The notes: generated by a model not told the origin, from the letters alone. DNA of 64,000 bases from Massilibacillus massiliensis (GCF_900086705.1 NZ_LT575483.1:3391533-3455532), one strand, 5' to 3'. Positions 1 through 11,504 are shown, counted from the first letter of the stretch. Made by a program: numbers and translations.

Positions 1-62
1 ATAAAAAAGCTGTTGTGAAACTTGCACCTGGCGAAAGCATCGAATTCTTCGAAGGTGTGTAA
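1..62 (+). CDS. rplW: 50S ribosomal protein L23, C-terminal end (partial)
   Basis: The window opens inside a reading frame that ends KLAPGESIEFFEGV followed by TAA. This fits the C-terminus of ribosomal protein L23, which normally precedes rplB in the S10 operon. Only about 19 residues are present, so identity rests on this tail plus gene order. Confidence 0.8.
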   Translation, partial: KKAVVKLAPGESIEFFEGV

Positions 63-93
63 TAGTTAAGTTTTTGGAAAAGGAGGTTAACCA

Positions 94-921
94 ATGGCAG
101 TAAAAAGTTTTAAACCATATTCTGCAGGCAGAAGATTCATGACTGTAGCTAGCTTCGATGAAATTACTACAGATCAGCCTGAGAGATCTCTTGTTGAACG
201 TCTAAAAAAACATGGTGGCCGTAATCAACAAGGTCGTTTAACAGTAAGACATCAAGGTGGCGGTCACAAACGTTTATATCGTGTGATCGACTTCAAACGT
301 AATAAAGATGGTATTCAGGCAACTGTTGCTACAATCGAATACGATCCAAACCGTTCCGCGCGTATTGCGCTTTTAAATTATGCTGATGGTGAAAAACGTT
401 ACATCTTAGCTCCTAACGGTATTAAAGTAGGGGATAAAGTTGTATCTGGTCCGGATGCTGATATTAAACCTGGTAATGCGTTACCAATTATAAATATTCC
501 TGTTGGTACTATGCTTCATAATATTGAACTTAAAATCGGTAAAGGTGGACAGTTAGTTCGTTCCGCTGGAACTGGAGCTCAATTAATGGCGAAAGAGGGC
601 GACTATGCGTTGCTTCGTATGCCTTCAGGAGAATTACGTAAGGTTCATATCAATTGTAAAGCAACGATTGGTCAAGTAGGTAATCTTGAACATGAAAATA
701 TTACGATTGGTAAAGCTGGTCGTTCTCGCTGGTTAGGCGTTCGTCCTGCAAACCGTGGTGTTTCCATGAACCCTAATGACCATCCACATGGTGGTGGGGA
801 AGGTCGTAGCCCAGTTGGTCGTAAACATCCTGTTACTAAATGGGGTAAACATGCTATGGGTGCTACAACTCGTCGTAAAAAGAACTCTGATAAGTTTATT
901 GTCAAAGGTCGTACGAAATAA
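94..921 (+). CDS. rplB: 50S ribosomal protein L2
   Basis: The 275-residue product is full length for L2, a primary 23S rRNA-binding protein needed for subunit association and peptidyl-transferase function. The N-terminal [15 protein letters not shown] and the C-terminal [19 protein letters not shown] segment, which carries the conserved peptidyl-transferase-loop histidine, are intact. An AGGAGG motif precedes the ATG. It lies between rplW and rpsS as in other bacterial S10 operons. Confidence 0.98.
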   Translation: MAVKSFKPYSAGRRFMTVASFDEITTDQPERSLVERLKKHGGRNQQGRLTVRHQGGGHKRLYRVIDFKRNKDGIQATVATIEYDPNRSARIALLNYADGEKRYILAPNGIKVGDKVVSGPDADIKPGNALPIINIPVGTMLHNIELKIGKGGQLVRSAGTGAQLMAKEGDYALLRMPSGELRKVHINCKATIGQVGNLEHENITIGKAGRSRWLGVRPANRGVSMNPNDHPHGGGEGRSPVGRKHPVTKWGKHAMGATTRRKKNSDKFIVKGRTK

Positions 922-990
922 TAAATTGCTATATAAAGATATGGGCGCGAATGTTTAAATTCGCTGCCTTGGCGAAAGGAGGATACATCG

Positions 991-1272
991 TTGTCAAGAT
1001 CGATTAAAAAAGGACCTTATGTGCATGAGAGTGTACTTAAAAAAATTGATGCTATGAATGCAGCAAATGAAAAAAAGGTTATAAAGACTTGGTCACGTAG
1101 TTCAACTATTCTTCCTAGTTTTGTTGGCCATACAATTGCAGTGCATGATGGTCGTAAACATGTACCTGTTTATGTAACTGAAGATATGGTAGGTCACAAA
1201 CTTGGTGAATTCGCGCCGACTCGTACTTTCAAAGGTCATTCCGGCGAAGAAAGACGTACATCACTTAAGTAG
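991..1272 (+). CDS. rpsS: 30S ribosomal protein S19
   Basis: The 93-residue protein begins [11 protein letters not shown] and contains the [16 protein letters not shown] signature of S19, a head protein of the small subunit near the decoding region and S13. The start is TTG at 991, chosen because GAAAGGAGG lies just upstream and no in-frame ATG fits the family N-terminus. Confidence 0.98.
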   Translation: MSRSIKKGPYVHESVLKKIDAMNAANEKKVIKTWSRSSTILPSFVGHTIAVHDGRKHVPVYVTEDMVGHKLGEFAPTRTFKGHSGEERRTSLK

Positions 1273-1296
1273 TTTTTGCCGAAAGGAGGCTAATTT

Positions 1297-1629
1297 GTGG
1301 AAGCTAAATCAGTAGCAAAATACATTCGCATAGCTCCTCGTAAGATCCGTATTGTTATGGATTTGATCCGTGGCAAACAAATCGGAGAAGCGTTTGCGAT
1401 TTTAAAATTCACACCAAAAGTTGGTGCTGATGTAATAGAAAAAGTATTGAAATCAGCAGTAGCAAATGCTGAACATAATTTTGATATGAATGTTGATAAT
1501 CTTTATGTCGCAGCGGCATATGTAGATCAAGGACCTACATTAAAACGCATTCATCCACGTTCTCGTGGGCAAGCGTTTAAAATTTTAAAACGTTCAAGTC
1601 ATGTAACTGTTGTTGTAAAAGAAAGATAA
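1297..1629 (+). CDS. rplV: 50S ribosomal protein L22
   Basis: The 110-residue protein matches L22, which lines the nascent peptide exit tunnel with L4. The typical [15 protein letters not shown] motif lies near the N-terminus, and the tunnel-hairpin/C-terminal segment [19 protein letters not shown] is intact. Translation starts at GTG 1297 behind AAAGGAGG. Gene order rpsS-rplV-rpsC is canonical. Confidence 0.98.
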   Translation: MEAKSVAKYIRIAPRKIRIVMDLIRGKQIGEAFAILKFTPKVGADVIEKVLKSAVANAEHNFDMNVDNLYVAAAYVDQGPTLKRIHPRSRGQAFKILKRSSHVTVVVKER

Positions 1630-1646
1630 GAAGGAGGGAAATCGAA

Positions 1647-2318
1647 TTGGGTCAAAAAGTTAATCCACATGGTTTGCGTCTTGGTGTTGTAAAAACATGG
1701 GATGCCAAGTGGTATGCAGATAAAGATTATGCAAGTAACTTGCATGAAGATATAAAAATTCGCGCGCACTTAAAAGCAAAACTTCATACTGCGGGCGTAT
1801 CTAGAATTGAAACTGAACGTGGTCAAAATCGTCTTAAATTGACGATCCACACTGCAAAACCAGGTATGGTTATCGGTCGTGGCGGTTCAGGAATCGAACA
1901 AATTAAGGCTAGCTTGAGAAAGCTAACTACAAAACATGTTGATATTAATATTGCTGAAATTAAGCAACCTGATTTAGACTCAACATTAGTAGCAGAAAAC
2001 ATTGCAGCTCAATTAGAACGTCGTATTGCGTTCCGTCGTGCGATGAAACAAGCAGTTGGTCGTACAATGCGTATGGGTGCGAAAGGTATTAAAGTAATGG
2101 TAGGCGGTCGTTTAGGCGGTGCTGAAATTGCGAGAAGTGAGGCTTACCGTGAAGGTAGTATTCCACTTCATACTTTAAGAGCTGATATTGATTATGGTAC
2201 TGCTGAGGCTCATACAACTTACGGTCGTATTGGCGTAAAAGTTTGGATCTTCAAAGGTGAAGTTTTACCAGAAGTGAAAAAAAGTGCTGTTGCTGCTGTT
2301 GAAGGGAGCGAAGCATAA
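1647..2318 (+). CDS. rpsC: 30S ribosomal protein S3
   Basis: The 223-residue protein has the full N-terminal domain ([12 protein letters not shown]) and the KH domain with the [12 protein letters not shown] loop. The C-terminal domain is also present (GGAEIARSE, then RADIDYG). S3 sits at the mRNA entry channel and helps helicase activity. The start is TTG 1647 after AAGGAGGG. The stop codon abuts the ATG of rplP. Confidence 0.98.
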   Translation: MGQKVNPHGLRLGVVKTWDAKWYADKDYASNLHEDIKIRAHLKAKLHTAGVSRIETERGQNRLKLTIHTAKPGMVIGRGGSGIEQIKASLRKLTTKHVDINIAEIKQPDLDSTLVAENIAAQLERRIAFRRAMKQAVGRTMRMGAKGIKVMVGGRLGGAEIARSEAYREGSIPLHTLRADIDYGTAEAHTTYGRIGVKVWIFKGEVLPEVKKSAVAAVEGSEA

Positions 2319-2768
2319 ATGTTATTACCAAAGAGAGTAAAATACCGTAAACAATTTCGTGGTCGTATGAAAGGTAAAGCAAGCAGAGGTAATAAAGTAA
2401 GCCATGGTGAATTTGGTTTACAAGCATTAGAACCTGCTTGGATTACAAATAGACAGATTGAAGCTGCTCGTATTGCGATGACTCGTTATATCAAACGTGG
2501 CGGTAAAGTTTGGATTAAAATTTTCCCTGATAAACCTGTAACTGCAAAACCTGCTGAAACTCGTATGGGTAGTGGTAAAGGTTCACCAGAATACTGGGTT
2601 GCAGTGGTTAAACCAGGTCGTATCATGTTCGAAATGGATGGCGTTAGTGAAGAAGTAGCAAAAGAAGCTATGCGTCTTGCAGCTCATAAACTTCCTATTA
2701 AAACAAAATTCGTTACGCGTGAACAGACTCAAGAGCAAGCAGAGGGCGGTGAAGTAAATGAAGGTTAA
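2319..2768 (+). CDS. rplP: 50S ribosomal protein L16
   Basis: The 149-residue protein begins [17 protein letters not shown] and has the conserved [18 protein letters not shown] segment. L16 organises the aminoacyl-tRNA site of the large subunit. Its end overlaps the start of rpmC by 11 bases, suggesting translational coupling. The acidic C-terminal tail after residue 137 is a little longer than in many homologues. Confidence 0.98.
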   Translation: MLLPKRVKYRKQFRGRMKGKASRGNKVSHGEFGLQALEPAWITNRQIEAARIAMTRYIKRGGKVWIKIFPDKPVTAKPAETRMGSGKGSPEYWVAVVKPGRIMFEMDGVSEEVAKEAMRLAAHKLPIKTKFVTREQTQEQAEGGEVNEG

Positions 2769-2952
2769 TGATATACGTGAAATGAGTGCAGATGAACTTA
2801 ACCAAAAACTTGCTTCTCTAAAAGAAGAATTATTTAACCTTAGATTTCAACTTGCTACTGGCCAGCTTGAAAACCCAATGCGTATCAAAGATGTAAAGAA
2901 AACGATTGCTCGCATTAAAACAATCCAACGTGAAGAAGAATTAAAAGCTTAA
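2758..2952 (+). CDS. rpmC: 50S ribosomal protein L29
   Basis: This 64-residue helical-hairpin protein contains the [20 protein letters not shown] signature of L29, located at the tunnel exit where trigger factor and SRP dock. It overlaps the end of rplP, which carries its ribosome binding site (GAGGGCGGTGA). Confidence 0.97.
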   Translation: MKVNDIREMSADELNQKLASLKEELFNLRFQLATGQLENPMRIKDVKKTIARIKTIQREEELKA

Positions 2953-3011
2953 TTCACGCGAATCTGTATAGCGGCTAAAAATGATATGCAACGGAAGGAG
3001 GCTACTCAAGC

Positions 3012-3269
3012 ATGAGTGAAAGAAATGAGCGTAAAACTAGAATTGGTAAAGTGGTAAGCGATAAAATGGAAAAAACTGTTGTAGTAGCAGTTGAACGTCT
3101 TGTACAACATCCACTATACAAAAAAGCAGTAAAAGAAACTGTAAAATTCAAAGCACATGATGAAAACAATGATGCACATACTGGTGACACTGTAGAAATC
3201 ATGGAAACTCGTCCATTGTCTAAAGATAAGCGTTGGAGAGTTATTGAAGTTCTGGAAAGAGCAAAATAA
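3012..3269 (+). CDS. rpsQ: 30S ribosomal protein S17
   Basis: The 85-residue OB-fold protein begins [19 protein letters not shown] and contains [19 protein letters not shown]. This matches S17, a primary 16S rRNA-binding protein. GGAAGGAGG precedes the ATG. Confidence 0.98.
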   Translation: MSERNERKTRIGKVVSDKMEKTVVVAVERLVQHPLYKKAVKETVKFKAHDENNDAHTGDTVEIMETRPLSKDKRWRVIEVLERAK

Positions 3270-3324
3270 TCCGAATCTTTATTTCGCTTTAATGAACTGA
3301 AAAAACTCAAAAGGAGGTAAAATA

Positions 3325-3693
3325 ATGATTCAACAACAAACAATGCTTAACGTTGGTGATAATACTGGTGCAAAAGAAATCATGTGCATTCGTGTACTTG
3401 GTGGTTCTTACCGTAAATTCGCTAACATTGGTGACGTAATTGTTGCTGCAGTAAAATCTGCATCCCCTGGCGGAGTTGTAAAAAAAGGTGATGTTGTTAA
3501 AGCTGTAGTTGTACGTTCTAAAAAAGGTTTACGTCGTCCAGATGGTTCTTATATTCGTTTTGATGAAAACGCTGCCGTTGTCATCAAAGATGATAAGACT
3601 CCAAGAGGTACTCGTATTTTCGGACCAGTAGCTAGAGAGTTGCGTGACAAAGATTTCATGAAAATCGTCTCACTAGCTCCAGAAGTAATCTAA
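3325..3693 (+). CDS. rplN: 50S ribosomal protein L14
   Basis: The 122-residue protein is the standard L14 length and starts [19 protein letters not shown]14 lies at the subunit interface and binds the RsfS silencing factor. AAAGGAGG precedes the ATG, and rplX follows closely. Confidence 0.98.
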   Translation: MIQQQTMLNVGDNTGAKEIMCIRVLGGSYRKFANIGDVIVAAVKSASPGGVVKKGDVVKAVVVRSKKGLRRPDGSYIRFDENAAVVIKDDKTPRGTRIFGPVARELRDKDFMKIVSLAPEVI

Positions 3694-3710
3694 GTTAGGA
3701 GGTGTCCTGT

Positions 3711-4037
3711 TTGTCACAAAACAAATTGCATGTAAAAAAAGGTGATACGGTTTTAGTGTTATCTGGCAAAGATAAAGGTAAACAAGGTAAAATCATTGAA
3801 GCTTTACCTAAAAAAGAAAAGGTTGTTGTAGAAGGCGTTAACAAAGTTAAACGTCACACAAAACCTAGTCAAAGTGCTCCACAAGGTGGAATTCTTGTAA
3901 AAGAAGCACCAATGAGTGTAGCAAAAGTAATGCTTGTATGCCCTGCATGTTCAAAAGCAACTCGCATTGCAAAAAAAGATTTGAATGGTAAATTCGTTCG
4001 TGCTTGTAAAAAATGCGGCGAAATTGTGGATAAATAA
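3711..4037 (+). CDS. rplX: 50S ribosomal protein L24 with zinc-ribbon-like C-terminus
   Basis: The 108-residue protein has an N-terminal KOW motif ([20 protein letters not shown]) and initiates large-subunit assembly. I place the start at TTG 3711, about eight bases after TTAGGAGGTG. The in-frame GTG at 3702 lies inside that Shine-Dalgarno sequence. The C-terminal CPAC and CKKC pairs form a potential zinc-binding site, which varies between lineages. Confidence 0.95.
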   Translation: MSQNKLHVKKGDTVLVLSGKDKGKQGKIIEALPKKEKVVVEGVNKVKRHTKPSQSAPQGGILVKEAPMSVAKVMLVCPACSKATRIAKKDLNGKFVRACKKCGEIVDK

Positions 4038-4066
4038 AATCTTAAAAGAAAGGAGGTAGCCTATCA

Positions 4067-4606
4067 GTGGATAGACTCAAAGAAAAATATCTTAAAGAAG
4101 TAGTTCCTGCTTTAACAGAAAAATTTGGCTATAAAAATGTAATGGAAATACCTAAAATCGAAAAAGTTATTATTAATATGGGTGTTGGTGAGGCTGTAGG
4201 AAATCCTAAAGTTCTTGACTCAGCTGTGAATGATATGACATTGATTGCAGGTCAAAAACCAGTATTAACACGTGCTAAGAAGTCTTTAGCGGCGTGGAAA
4301 TTACGTGAAGGTATGCCAATCGGTGCGAAGGTAACACTTCGTGGTCAACGTATGTATCAATTCATGGACAAATTTATGAACGTAGCTCTTCCTCGTGTAC
4401 GTGATTTCCGTGGAGTAAGTGCGAAAGCTTTTGATGGACGTGGAAATTATTCCATGGGTCTTAAAGAGCAACTAATTTTCCCTGAAATTGAATACGATAA
4501 AATCGATAAACTTCGTGGTATGAATGTTATCGTTGTAACAACAGCGAAAACGGATGAAGAAGCAAGAGAGCTTCTAAAATTAATGGGAATGCCATTTAGC
4601 GCGTAA
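4067..4606 (+). CDS. rplE: 50S ribosomal protein L5
   Basis: The 179-residue protein is typical L5, which binds 5S rRNA and contacts P-site tRNA. Motifs include [27 protein letters not shown] and the C-terminal [19 protein letters not shown]. The start codon is GTG after AAAGGAGG. Confidence 0.98.
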   Translation: MDRLKEKYLKEVVPALTEKFGYKNVMEIPKIEKVIINMGVGEAVGNPKVLDSAVNDMTLIAGQKPVLTRAKKSLAAWKLREGMPIGAKVTLRGQRMYQFMDKFMNVALPRVRDFRGVSAKAFDGRGNYSMGLKEQLIFPEIEYDKIDKLRGMNVIVVTTAKTDEEARELLKLMGMPFSA

Positions 4607-4620
4607 AGGAGGTAGTTATT

Positions 4621-4806
4621 GTGGCCAAAAAGGCAATGGTTGAAAAATGGAGTCACGAACCGAAATTTCAAGTTCGTAAATATAACAGATGTAAAATTTG
4701 CGGCCGTCCACACGGATACATGCGTAAATTTGAAATGTGCCGTATTTGTTTCAGAGAACAAAGCTACAAAGGTGCTATCCCTGGGGTAACCAAAGCTAGC
4801 TGGTAA
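4621..4806 (+). CDS. rpsN: 30S ribosomal protein S14, zinc-binding type
   Basis: The 61-residue protein is the short zinc form of S14 (also named rpsZ) found in most Firmicutes. The four ligands are C24, C27, C40 and C43 (CKIC...CRIC). It starts at GTG 4621 behind AAAGGAGG. Location between rplE and rpsH is canonical. Confidence 0.98.
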   Translation: MAKKAMVEKWSHEPKFQVRKYNRCKICGRPHGYMRKFEMCRICFREQSYKGAIPGVTKASW

Positions 4807-4832
4807 TATCAACGGAAGGAGGATATCTATCT

Positions 4833-5231
4833 ATGGTAATGACTGATCCAATTGCAGATATGCTGACTCGTTTGCGCAATGCAAATTCTGTATATCATGA
4901 GAAAGTAGAAATACCGGGATCTAAAATCAAACAAGCAATTGCTGCTATTTTAAAAGAAGAAGGATTTATTAAAGATTTCGACTTCGTTTCTGATAGTAAA
5001 CAAGGCGTTCTTCGTGTGAATCTTAAGTATGGTCCTAACCGCGAGAAAGTAATTACAGGCATTAAACGTATCTCCAAACCTGGTTTACGTGTATATGCAA
5101 AAAGCGAAGAATTACCTCGTGTACTTGGCGGACTTGGAATCGCTATTGTTTCCACTTCAAAAGGTGTTATGAGTGATAAACAAGCACGTCGTAGTGGTCT
5201 TGGCGGTGAAGTAATCGCTTACGTTTGGTAA
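4833..5231 (+). CDS. rpsH: 30S ribosomal protein S8
   Basis: The 132-residue protein has the S8 N-terminus ([15 protein letters not shown]) and the C-terminal [21 protein letters not shown]8 is a central-domain assembly protein and in many bacteria the translational repressor of the spc operon. Start at ATG 4833 gives MVM; ATG 4839 is an alternative two codons later. Confidence 0.98.
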   Translation: MVMTDPIADMLTRLRNANSVYHEKVEIPGSKIKQAIAAILKEEGFIKDFDFVSDSKQGVLRVNLKYGPNREKVITGIKRISKPGLRVYAKSEELPRVLGGLGIAIVSTSKGVMSDKQARRSGLGGEVIAYVW

Positions 5232-5260
5232 TATATTTTTTGTAGCTAGGAGGTGTATGA

Positions 5261-5812
5261 ATGTCAAGAATCGGTAGATCACCTATTACGATTCCTGCTG
5301 GCGTAACAGTTACATTGGCAGAAGAAAATACGGTGACAGTAAAAGGTCCTAAAGGCGAACTTACTCGTACTTTTCATAAAGATATGATCATTGAAATTGA
5401 AGAAAACGTTCTTACGGTAAAACGTCCTTCAGATGTAAAAGAACATAGATCTTTACATGGTTTAACGCGTACGTTAATTTCCAATATGGTGATTGGTGTT
5501 ACGGAAGGATTCAGCAAAACTCTTGAAATCAACGGCGTTGGTTACAGAGCTGCAAAAGCTGGTCAAAATGTTAACTTGTCCCTTGGTTTCTCTCATCCAG
5601 TAGTAGTAGAACCACCTAAAGGTATTACTTTAGATGTTCCTGCTCCAAACAGAATTATTGTTTCTGGTATTAGTAAAGAAGAAGTTGGCGCAATTGCAGC
5701 TAACATTCGCGGATACAGAGAACCAGAACCTTACAAAGGTAAAGGTATTAAATACGAAGGCGAAACAATTCGTCGTAAAGTTGGTAAAGCCGGCGGTAAA
5801 GGCAAGAAGTAA
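5261..5812 (+). CDS. rplF: 50S ribosomal protein L6
   Basis: The 183-residue protein contains the two related L6 domains and the signature [20 protein letters not shown] near the C-terminus. L6 sits close to the elongation-factor binding base of the large subunit. AGGAGG precedes the ATG. Confidence 0.98.
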   Translation: MSRIGRSPITIPAGVTVTLAEENTVTVKGPKGELTRTFHKDMIIEIEENVLTVKRPSDVKEHRSLHGLTRTLISNMVIGVTEGFSKTLEINGVGYRAAKAGQNVNLSLGFSHPVVVEPPKGITLDVPAPNRIIVSGISKEEVGAIAANIRGYREPEPYKGKGIKYEGETIRRKVGKAGGKGKK

Positions 5813-5837
5813 TCTTTAAGTGAAAGGAGTGACTAAC

Positions 5838-6197
5838 TTGCTTCTTAAAGCAGATAAAAATAAAGCACGTCAAAGACGTCATTTAAGAGTTCGCAAAAAT
5901 ATTTCAGGTACAGCTCAAAAACCACGTTTAAACGTGTTTCGTAGCTTAAGTAATATTTATGCACAAATCATTGATGACGTAAATGGTGTAACTTTGGTTG
6001 CAGCAAGTTCAAAAGATAAAGAATTTACTACGTATGGTGGTAATATCGAAGCTGCGAAAGCAGTTGGCGCAGCAGTTGCGAAACGTGCTGTAGAAAAAGG
6101 TATTACTGAAGTAATATTCGACCGTGGTGGTTATATTTATCATGGTAGAGTAGCTGCATTAGCTGAAGCAGCTCGTGAAGCGGGTCTCAAATTCTAA
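5838..6197 (+). CDS. rplR: 50S ribosomal protein L18
   Basis: The 119-residue protein is a standard L18, which carries 5S rRNA into the large subunit. It has [12 protein letters not shown] near the N-terminus and [20 protein letters not shown] near the C-terminus. I choose TTG 5838 because AAAGGAG (5823-5829) sits at proper spacing. The upstream GTG at 5820 would add six residues not seen in the family. Confidence 0.95.
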   Translation: MLLKADKNKARQRRHLRVRKNISGTAQKPRLNVFRSLSNIYAQIIDDVNGVTLVAASSKDKEFTTYGGNIEAAKAVGAAVAKRAVEKGITEVIFDRGGYIYHGRVAALAEAAREAGLKF

Positions 6198-6220
6198 GTT
6201 TTGAAAAAGGAGGTAAATGA

Positions 6221-6721
6221 ATGGCCAGAATCGACTATACTGCTCTTGAATTACAAGAGAAAGTTGTTTATATTAACAGAGTTGCTAAGGTTGTTAAAGG
6301 CGGACGTCGTTTTTCATTCAGCGCACTAGTTGTTGTTGGTGATGGTAACGGTCATGTTGGCGCTGGTTTGGGTAAAGCTGGTGAAGTTCCTGAAGCAATC
6401 AGAAAAGGCATCGAAGATGCTAAGAAAAATCTTATTAATGTTTCATTAGTAGGAAAAACAATTCCTCATGAAATTATTGGTGTATTTGGCGCAGGTCGCG
6501 TATTATTAAAACCTGCTGCAAAAGGTACTGGTGTTATCGCTGGTGGTCCTGCACGTGCTGTGCTTGAACTTGCTGGTATTCATGACATCTTAACAAAATC
6601 ACTTGGTTCATCTAATCCTAATAATATGGTTCGTGCTACATTAAAAGGGTTGGAACAACTTAAAAAAGCTGAATTAGTGGCTGAACTTCGTGGTAAAACT
6701 GTTCAAGAACTTTTGGGTTAA
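6221..6721 (+). CDS. rpsE: 30S ribosomal protein S5
   Basis: The 166-residue protein has the double-stranded RNA-binding-like N-terminal domain ([20 protein letters not shown]) and the [17 protein letters not shown] motif. S5 contributes to decoding accuracy and mRNA unwinding. AAAGGAGG precedes the ATG. The stop codon overlaps the ribosome binding site of rpmD. Confidence 0.98.
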   Translation: MARIDYTALELQEKVVYINRVAKVVKGGRRFSFSALVVVGDGNGHVGAGLGKAGEVPEAIRKGIEDAKKNLINVSLVGKTIPHEIIGVFGAGRVLLKPAAKGTGVIAGGPARAVLELAGIHDILTKSLGSSNPNNMVRATLKGLEQLKKAELVAELRGKTVQELLG

Positions 6722-6734
6722 GGAGGCATTTTTG

Positions 6735-6920
6735 ATGGCAAAACTAAAAATTACTCTTACCAGAAGCCTGATCGGCAGACCTGAAAATCAAAGAGCTACT
6801 GTTAAGGCTTTAGGTTTACGTAAATTAAATTCATCAGTAGAACAAGAAGATAATGCGGTTATTCGCGGCATGGTTCATAAAGTTGAACATCTTGTTACAG
6901 TTGAAGAATTACAAGACTAA
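6735..6920 (+). CDS. rpmD: 50S ribosomal protein L30
   Basis: The 61-residue protein begins [19 protein letters not shown], the usual L30 N-terminus. ATG 6735 is preceded by AAGGAGG at 6720-6726. The longer in-frame start at 6690 would overlap rpsE and is not supported. Confidence 0.96.
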   Translation: MAKLKITLTRSLIGRPENQRATVKALGLRKLNSSVEQEDNAVIRGMVHKVEHLVTVEELQD

Positions 6921-6938
6921 TATCAAGGAGGTGCTTGT

Positions 6939-7379
6939 ATGAAATTACACGAATTAGCTCCGGCACCTGGATCTAAAAAAGTACGTACCCGTGTTGGTCG
7001 CGGACTTGGTTCTGGTTTAGGTAAAACATCCGGTAGAGGTCATAAAGGTCAAAATTCTCGTTCCGGTGGCGGTGTTCGTACTGGTTTTGAAGGCGGTCAA
7101 ATGCCACTTTACCGTAGATTACCAAAACGTGGTTTTTTCAATGTATTTGGTAGTGAATACGCTGAAGTGAACGTGGAAACTTTAAATCGTTTCGAAGATG
7201 GCTCAACAGTTGATCCTGTTGCTTTAATTGAAGCGGGCATTCTTAAAAATGTACGCGATGGTGTACGTATTTTAGGAAATGGTGAAATTACAAAGAAATT
7301 AACTGTAATCGCGAATGGCTTTACAAAATCCGCGGAAGCTAAAATTACGGCAGCTGGCGGAAAAGTCGAGGTGATCTAA
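6939..7379 (+). CDS. rplO: 50S ribosomal protein L15
   Basis: The 146-residue protein begins [14 protein letters not shown] and carries the glycine/arginine-rich [18 protein letters not shown] segment that threads through 23S rRNA. It ends one base before the GTG of secY, as in other spc operons. Confidence 0.98.
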   Translation: MKLHELAPAPGSKKVRTRVGRGLGSGLGKTSGRGHKGQNSRSGGGVRTGFEGGQMPLYRRLPKRGFFNVFGSEYAEVNVETLNRFEDGSTVDPVALIEAGILKNVRDGVRILGNGEITKKLTVIANGFTKSAEAKITAAGGKVEVI

Positions 7380-7380
7380 G

Positions 7381-8637
7381 GTGTTTTCAGCCCTTGCAAA
7401 TATACTCAAGATAACTGAGCTCAGGGAAAAAATTGTTTTTACACTAGTGATGTTTGCAATCTTTCGGTTAGGAACACATATTCCTGTTCCGGGTGTAAAT
7501 GCACATGTAATTGAACAATTATTCACGAGTGGCAACCTTTTTGGCCTTATGGATTTATTTTCCGGTGGTGCTTTAAGTAAATTCTCAGTGTTTGCAATGA
7601 GTATTACCCCATACATCAATGCTTCGATTATCATGCAGCTCTTAACAGTTGTTATACCGAAGTTTGAAGAATGGTCTAAAGAAGGCGAAGAAGGGCGAAA
7701 GAAAATTACCCAGATTACGCGTTACTCAACTGTAGTTTTGGCGTTTATCCAAGCTATTGGCATGGCATATGGCCTCAAAGCTGCAATTATAAATCCAGGT
7801 GTTGGTTCAATACTTTTAATCGCAATCACATTAACAGCTGGTACTACATTTTTGATGTGGTTAGGTGAACAGATTACAGCAAAAGGCATTGGTAATGGAA
7901 TCTCATTGATTATCTTTGCTGGTATTGTTGCTGGTTTACCAAAAGGCATTGCTACAATTTATAAGTACTTGCAGGCAGGTACAGTTAATTTATTCAATGT
8001 TGCTTTATTTGCAATTATTGCTGTTGCTATGATTGTATTCGTAATTGCAATCCAACAGGGACAGCGTCGCATTCCAGTGCAGTATGCAAAACGTGTTGTT
8101 GGCCGCAAAATGTATGGTGGTCACTCCACACACATTCCGCTAAAAGTAAATCAAGCGGGTGTTATTCCAATAATCTTTGCGTCATCCGTGCTGATGTTTC
8201 CAGTAACTATTGCCCAGTTTATTGATGTTCCATGGGTAAAAACGATTGCGGGATATTTTGCGTGGGGAACTCCTTTTCAAACTACGCTATATGCGTTGTT
8301 GATTATATTCTTCACTTATTTTTATACTGCGGTTACTGTAAAGATATCGGATATGGCAGAGAATCTGAAAAAATACGGTGGTTTTATTCCAGGCTTACGG
8401 CCTGGCAAACCAACGGCAGATTATTTAGACCGCGTTATGACCAGAATTACTCTTGCTGGATCAATATTCCTTGCTTTTATTGCTATACTACCGAATCTTG
8501 TTGCATCAGCGACAAACATTCAAGGTGTGTATTTCGGTGGTACGGCCCTACTTATTATTGTTGGTGTGGCTCTTGATACAATGAAGCAGATTGAAGCGAT
8601 GGTCTTAATGCGTCATTACCAAGGGTTCATGAAGTAG
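7381..8637 (+). CDS. secY: Protein translocase channel subunit SecY
   Basis: The 418-residue protein has the usual pattern of about ten transmembrane segments and forms the protein-conducting channel with SecE and SecG. Visible signatures are RLGTHIPVPGV near the N-terminus and the cytoplasmic loop GQRRIPVQYAKRVVGRKMYG. IPLKVNQAGVIPIIFASS follows that loop. The start is GTG 7381, two bases after rplO. Length and order (rplO-secY-adk) are standard. Confidence 0.98.
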   Translation: MFSALANILKITELREKIVFTLVMFAIFRLGTHIPVPGVNAHVIEQLFTSGNLFGLMDLFSGGALSKFSVFAMSITPYINASIIMQLLTVVIPKFEEWSKEGEEGRKKITQITRYSTVVLAFIQAIGMAYGLKAAIINPGVGSILLIAITLTAGTTFLMWLGEQITAKGIGNGISLIIFAGIVAGLPKGIATIYKYLQAGTVNLFNVALFAIIAVAMIVFVIAIQQGQRRIPVQYAKRVVGRKMYGGHSTHIPLKVNQAGVIPIIFASSVLMFPVTIAQFIDVPWVKTIAGYFAWGTPFQTTLYALLIIFFTYFYTAVTVKISDMAENLKKYGGFIPGLRPGKPTADYLDRVMTRITLAGSIFLAFIAILPNLVASATNIQGVYFGGTALLIIVGVALDTMKQIEAMVLMRHYQGFMK

Positions 8638-8650
8638 GGAGGAATTTTAG

Positions 8651-9298
<648 letters not shown>

Positions 9299-9299
9299 G

Positions 9300-9978
9300 A
9301 TGTTCATCCTAAGGGTTAATCGAGAAATCGATTACATGCGAGACGCTGAAGAGATGGTGTCGGACACGCTGGTTGAAGTTAAAACCTCTGTTAAGCCGGG
9401 AGTTAGTAAGCGCAAGCTTGATAAAATTGCCGAGAAATATATACGAAGTTGTGGCACAATTCCACCTTTTGAAGACTATACGTTATATAGTTTAAAAAAG
9501 TTAAAAAATGGAGATAATGTCAACAATGACATAAAACAGGTAATGTTTAGAAAGAACAATAAGATTGCAAGGACCTTTCCAACTGGAGAGGTCAATGCAA
9601 AACTATATGAGAATCTGGATATTATCATATTTTCTCTATCCAAAGGTATTGAAAAAGCAATAGCGGTTAGTTGTCTCGGAGATATATCTAATGCTGTTCA
9701 AACCTTTGCAAAAAATTATAGTTACGGAATAGTACGTGACTACGTTGGGCATGGCATTGGTGAAAAAATGCATGAAGATCCTCAGATTCCGAATTACGGT
9801 TCGGCTAGTCGCGGCCCACGATTCCAATCTGGTAAGACATTAGCGATAGAGCCGATGATAAATCTAGGAACCCACAAGTCAAGACATTAGATAATTGGAC
9901 GGTATTACTAAGGGTTAAAAGCCTTCGGCACATTTGGCGTATACCATCTTAGATTTAGATGATAAGCCAGAATTTTAA
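9300..9978 (+). pseudogene. map: Decayed type I methionine aminopeptidase
   Basis: The first 196 codons align with methionine aminopeptidase: REIDYMRDAEEM, VKPGVSKRKLDKIAEKYI, VRDYVGHGIGEKMHEDP and TLAIEPM. A deletion of roughly 20 residues removes the segment holding the conserved substrate-binding histidine. The metal-ligand aspartate in the GD-ARTF motif is a lysine (NKIARTFP). The frame breaks after LGTH. Remnants resume in a second frame (QVKTLDNWTV, about 9870-9905) and then a third (KPSAHLAYTILDLDDKPEF to 9978). That third stretch contains an in-frame TAA at 9916-9918, and the last metal-ligand glutamate is alanine. The context adk-map-infA is the normal place for the active gene, so a working copy must lie elsewhere. 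No function is expected. Confidence 0.93.
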
Positions 9979-10000
9979 CAAAATGCTAGGGGGAACCTCA

Positions 10001-10276
10001 GTGTCACTAGTTCAACTAATTTCATTAGGTCAGGTTGTAGAAAGTATTACAGGTCGTGATGCTGAAACTATTTACTTGGTCGTTGGAATCGATGGTAGAT
10101 CTATTCTTTTGTCAGATGGCAGAGAACGTCCTATCATCAAGCCTAAAAAGAAAAATATTCGGCATGTCAAAGTTTACGAGCGGATTTCAGAAGCTCTGGC
10201 AAATAAACTTATTGCGAACCAAAAGGTTAGGAATGAGGAGATTCGCCAAGCTATCGCAAATTTGCAACCCAGATAA
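10001..10276 (+). CDS. KOW-domain RNA-binding protein (L14e-like)
   Basis: The 91-residue protein begins [20 protein letters not shown] and resembles the small KOW-domain proteins, related to archaeal/eukaryotic L14e, encoded before infA in many Firmicutes. GTG 10001 is preceded by AGGGGG. An upstream ATG at 9959 lies inside the remains of map and is not supported. The central [16 protein letters not shown] is basic, consistent with RNA binding. The role, probably in ribosomes or translation, is inferred from neighbours. Confidence 0.85.
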   Translation: MSLVQLISLGQVVESITGRDAETIYLVVGIDGRSILLSDGRERPIIKPKKKNIRHVKVYERISEALANKLIANQKVRNEEIRQAIANLQPR

Positions 10277-10308
10277 TTTGTGACAAGCGGACGAGGAGGA
10301 AAAATCTC

Positions 10309-10703
<395 letters not shown>

Positions 10704-10725
10704 TTGAGAAGGAGGTGCTGAATAT

Positions 10726-11097
10726 ATGGCACGTATTGCCGGAGTAGATTTACCTCGCGATAAGAGAATTGAAATAGCTTTAACCTACATCTTTGGTATT
10801 GGTCTTACTACTTCACAGAATATTTTAGCGGCTACTGGTATCAATCCTGATACTCGTACTCGTGATTTAACTGAAGATGAAGTTGCAAAACTTCGTGAAG
10901 CGATTGATAAAAATTATAGAGTAGAAGGCGACTTACGTCGTGAAGTATCTCTAAATATTAAACGTTTAGTTGAAATTGGCTGCTACCGTGGTAGAAGACA
11001 TCGTATGGGGTTGCCAGTTAGAGGTCAAAAAACGAAAACTAACGCTCGTACTCGTAAAGGGCCAAAAAGAGCTGTTGGCGGTAAAAAGAAAAAGTAA
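10726..11097 (+). CDS. rpsM: 30S ribosomal protein S13
   Basis: The 123-residue protein begins [20 protein letters not shown] and ends in a lysine/arginine-rich tail after [16 protein letters not shown]13 sits in the head, contacting S19 and P-site tRNA. GAAGGAGG precedes the ATG. Confidence 0.98.
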   Translation: MARIAGVDLPRDKRIEIALTYIFGIGLTTSQNILAATGINPDTRTRDLTEDEVAKLREAIDKNYRVEGDLRREVSLNIKRLVEIGCYRGRRHRMGLPVRGQKTKTNARTRKGPKRAVGGKKKK

Positions 11098-11111
11098 GGG
11101 AGGGGTAAGCA

Positions 11112-11504
11112 TTGGTAGCTAAAAAAGTTGCTAGACCAAAAAGAAGAGAACGTAAAAATATTGAGCACGGTATTGCGCATATTCGTTCTACTTTTAACAA
11201 TACAATTGTAACGATTACCGATACAAAAGGTAATGCATTATCATGGGCGAGTGCAGGTGGTCTTGGTTTTAGAGGATCACGTAAAAGCACTCCATTTGCG
11301 GCTCAAATGGCAGCAGAAGTTGCAGCGAAAGCAGCTATGGAACATGGACTTAAACAAGTAGAAGTATTTGTAAAAGGACCTGGATCAGGCCGTGAAGCAG
11401 CAATTAGATCATTACAAGCGACTGGTTTGGAAGTTAATTTAATTAAAGATGTAACTCCAATCCCTCATAATGGATGTCGTCCACCAAAACGTAGAAGAGT
11501 TTAA
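11112..11504 (+). CDS. rpsK: 30S ribosomal protein S11
   Basis: The 130-residue protein contains [34 protein letters not shown] and the conserved end [10 protein letters not shown]11 forms part of the mRNA exit platform. The start is TTG 11112, with GGGAGGGG upstream. Confidence 0.98.
   Translation: MVAKKVARPKRRERKNIEHGIAHIRSTFNNTIVTITDTKGNALSWASAGGLGFRGSRKSTPFAAQMAAEVAAKAAMEHGLKQVEVFVKGPGSGREAAIRSLQATGLEVNLIKDVTPIPHNGCRPPKRRRV

Noticed and set aside
672-905. Minus-strand ORFs opposite ribosomal and phage genes
   Set aside because: They are mirror images of highly expressed genes, lack ribosome binding sites and have no recognisable protein pattern.
9959-10276. Longer reading of the KOW protein from ATG 9959
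   Set aside because: The added residues come from the decayed map C-terminus. GTG 10001 has AGGGGG at good spacing and fits the family N-terminus.
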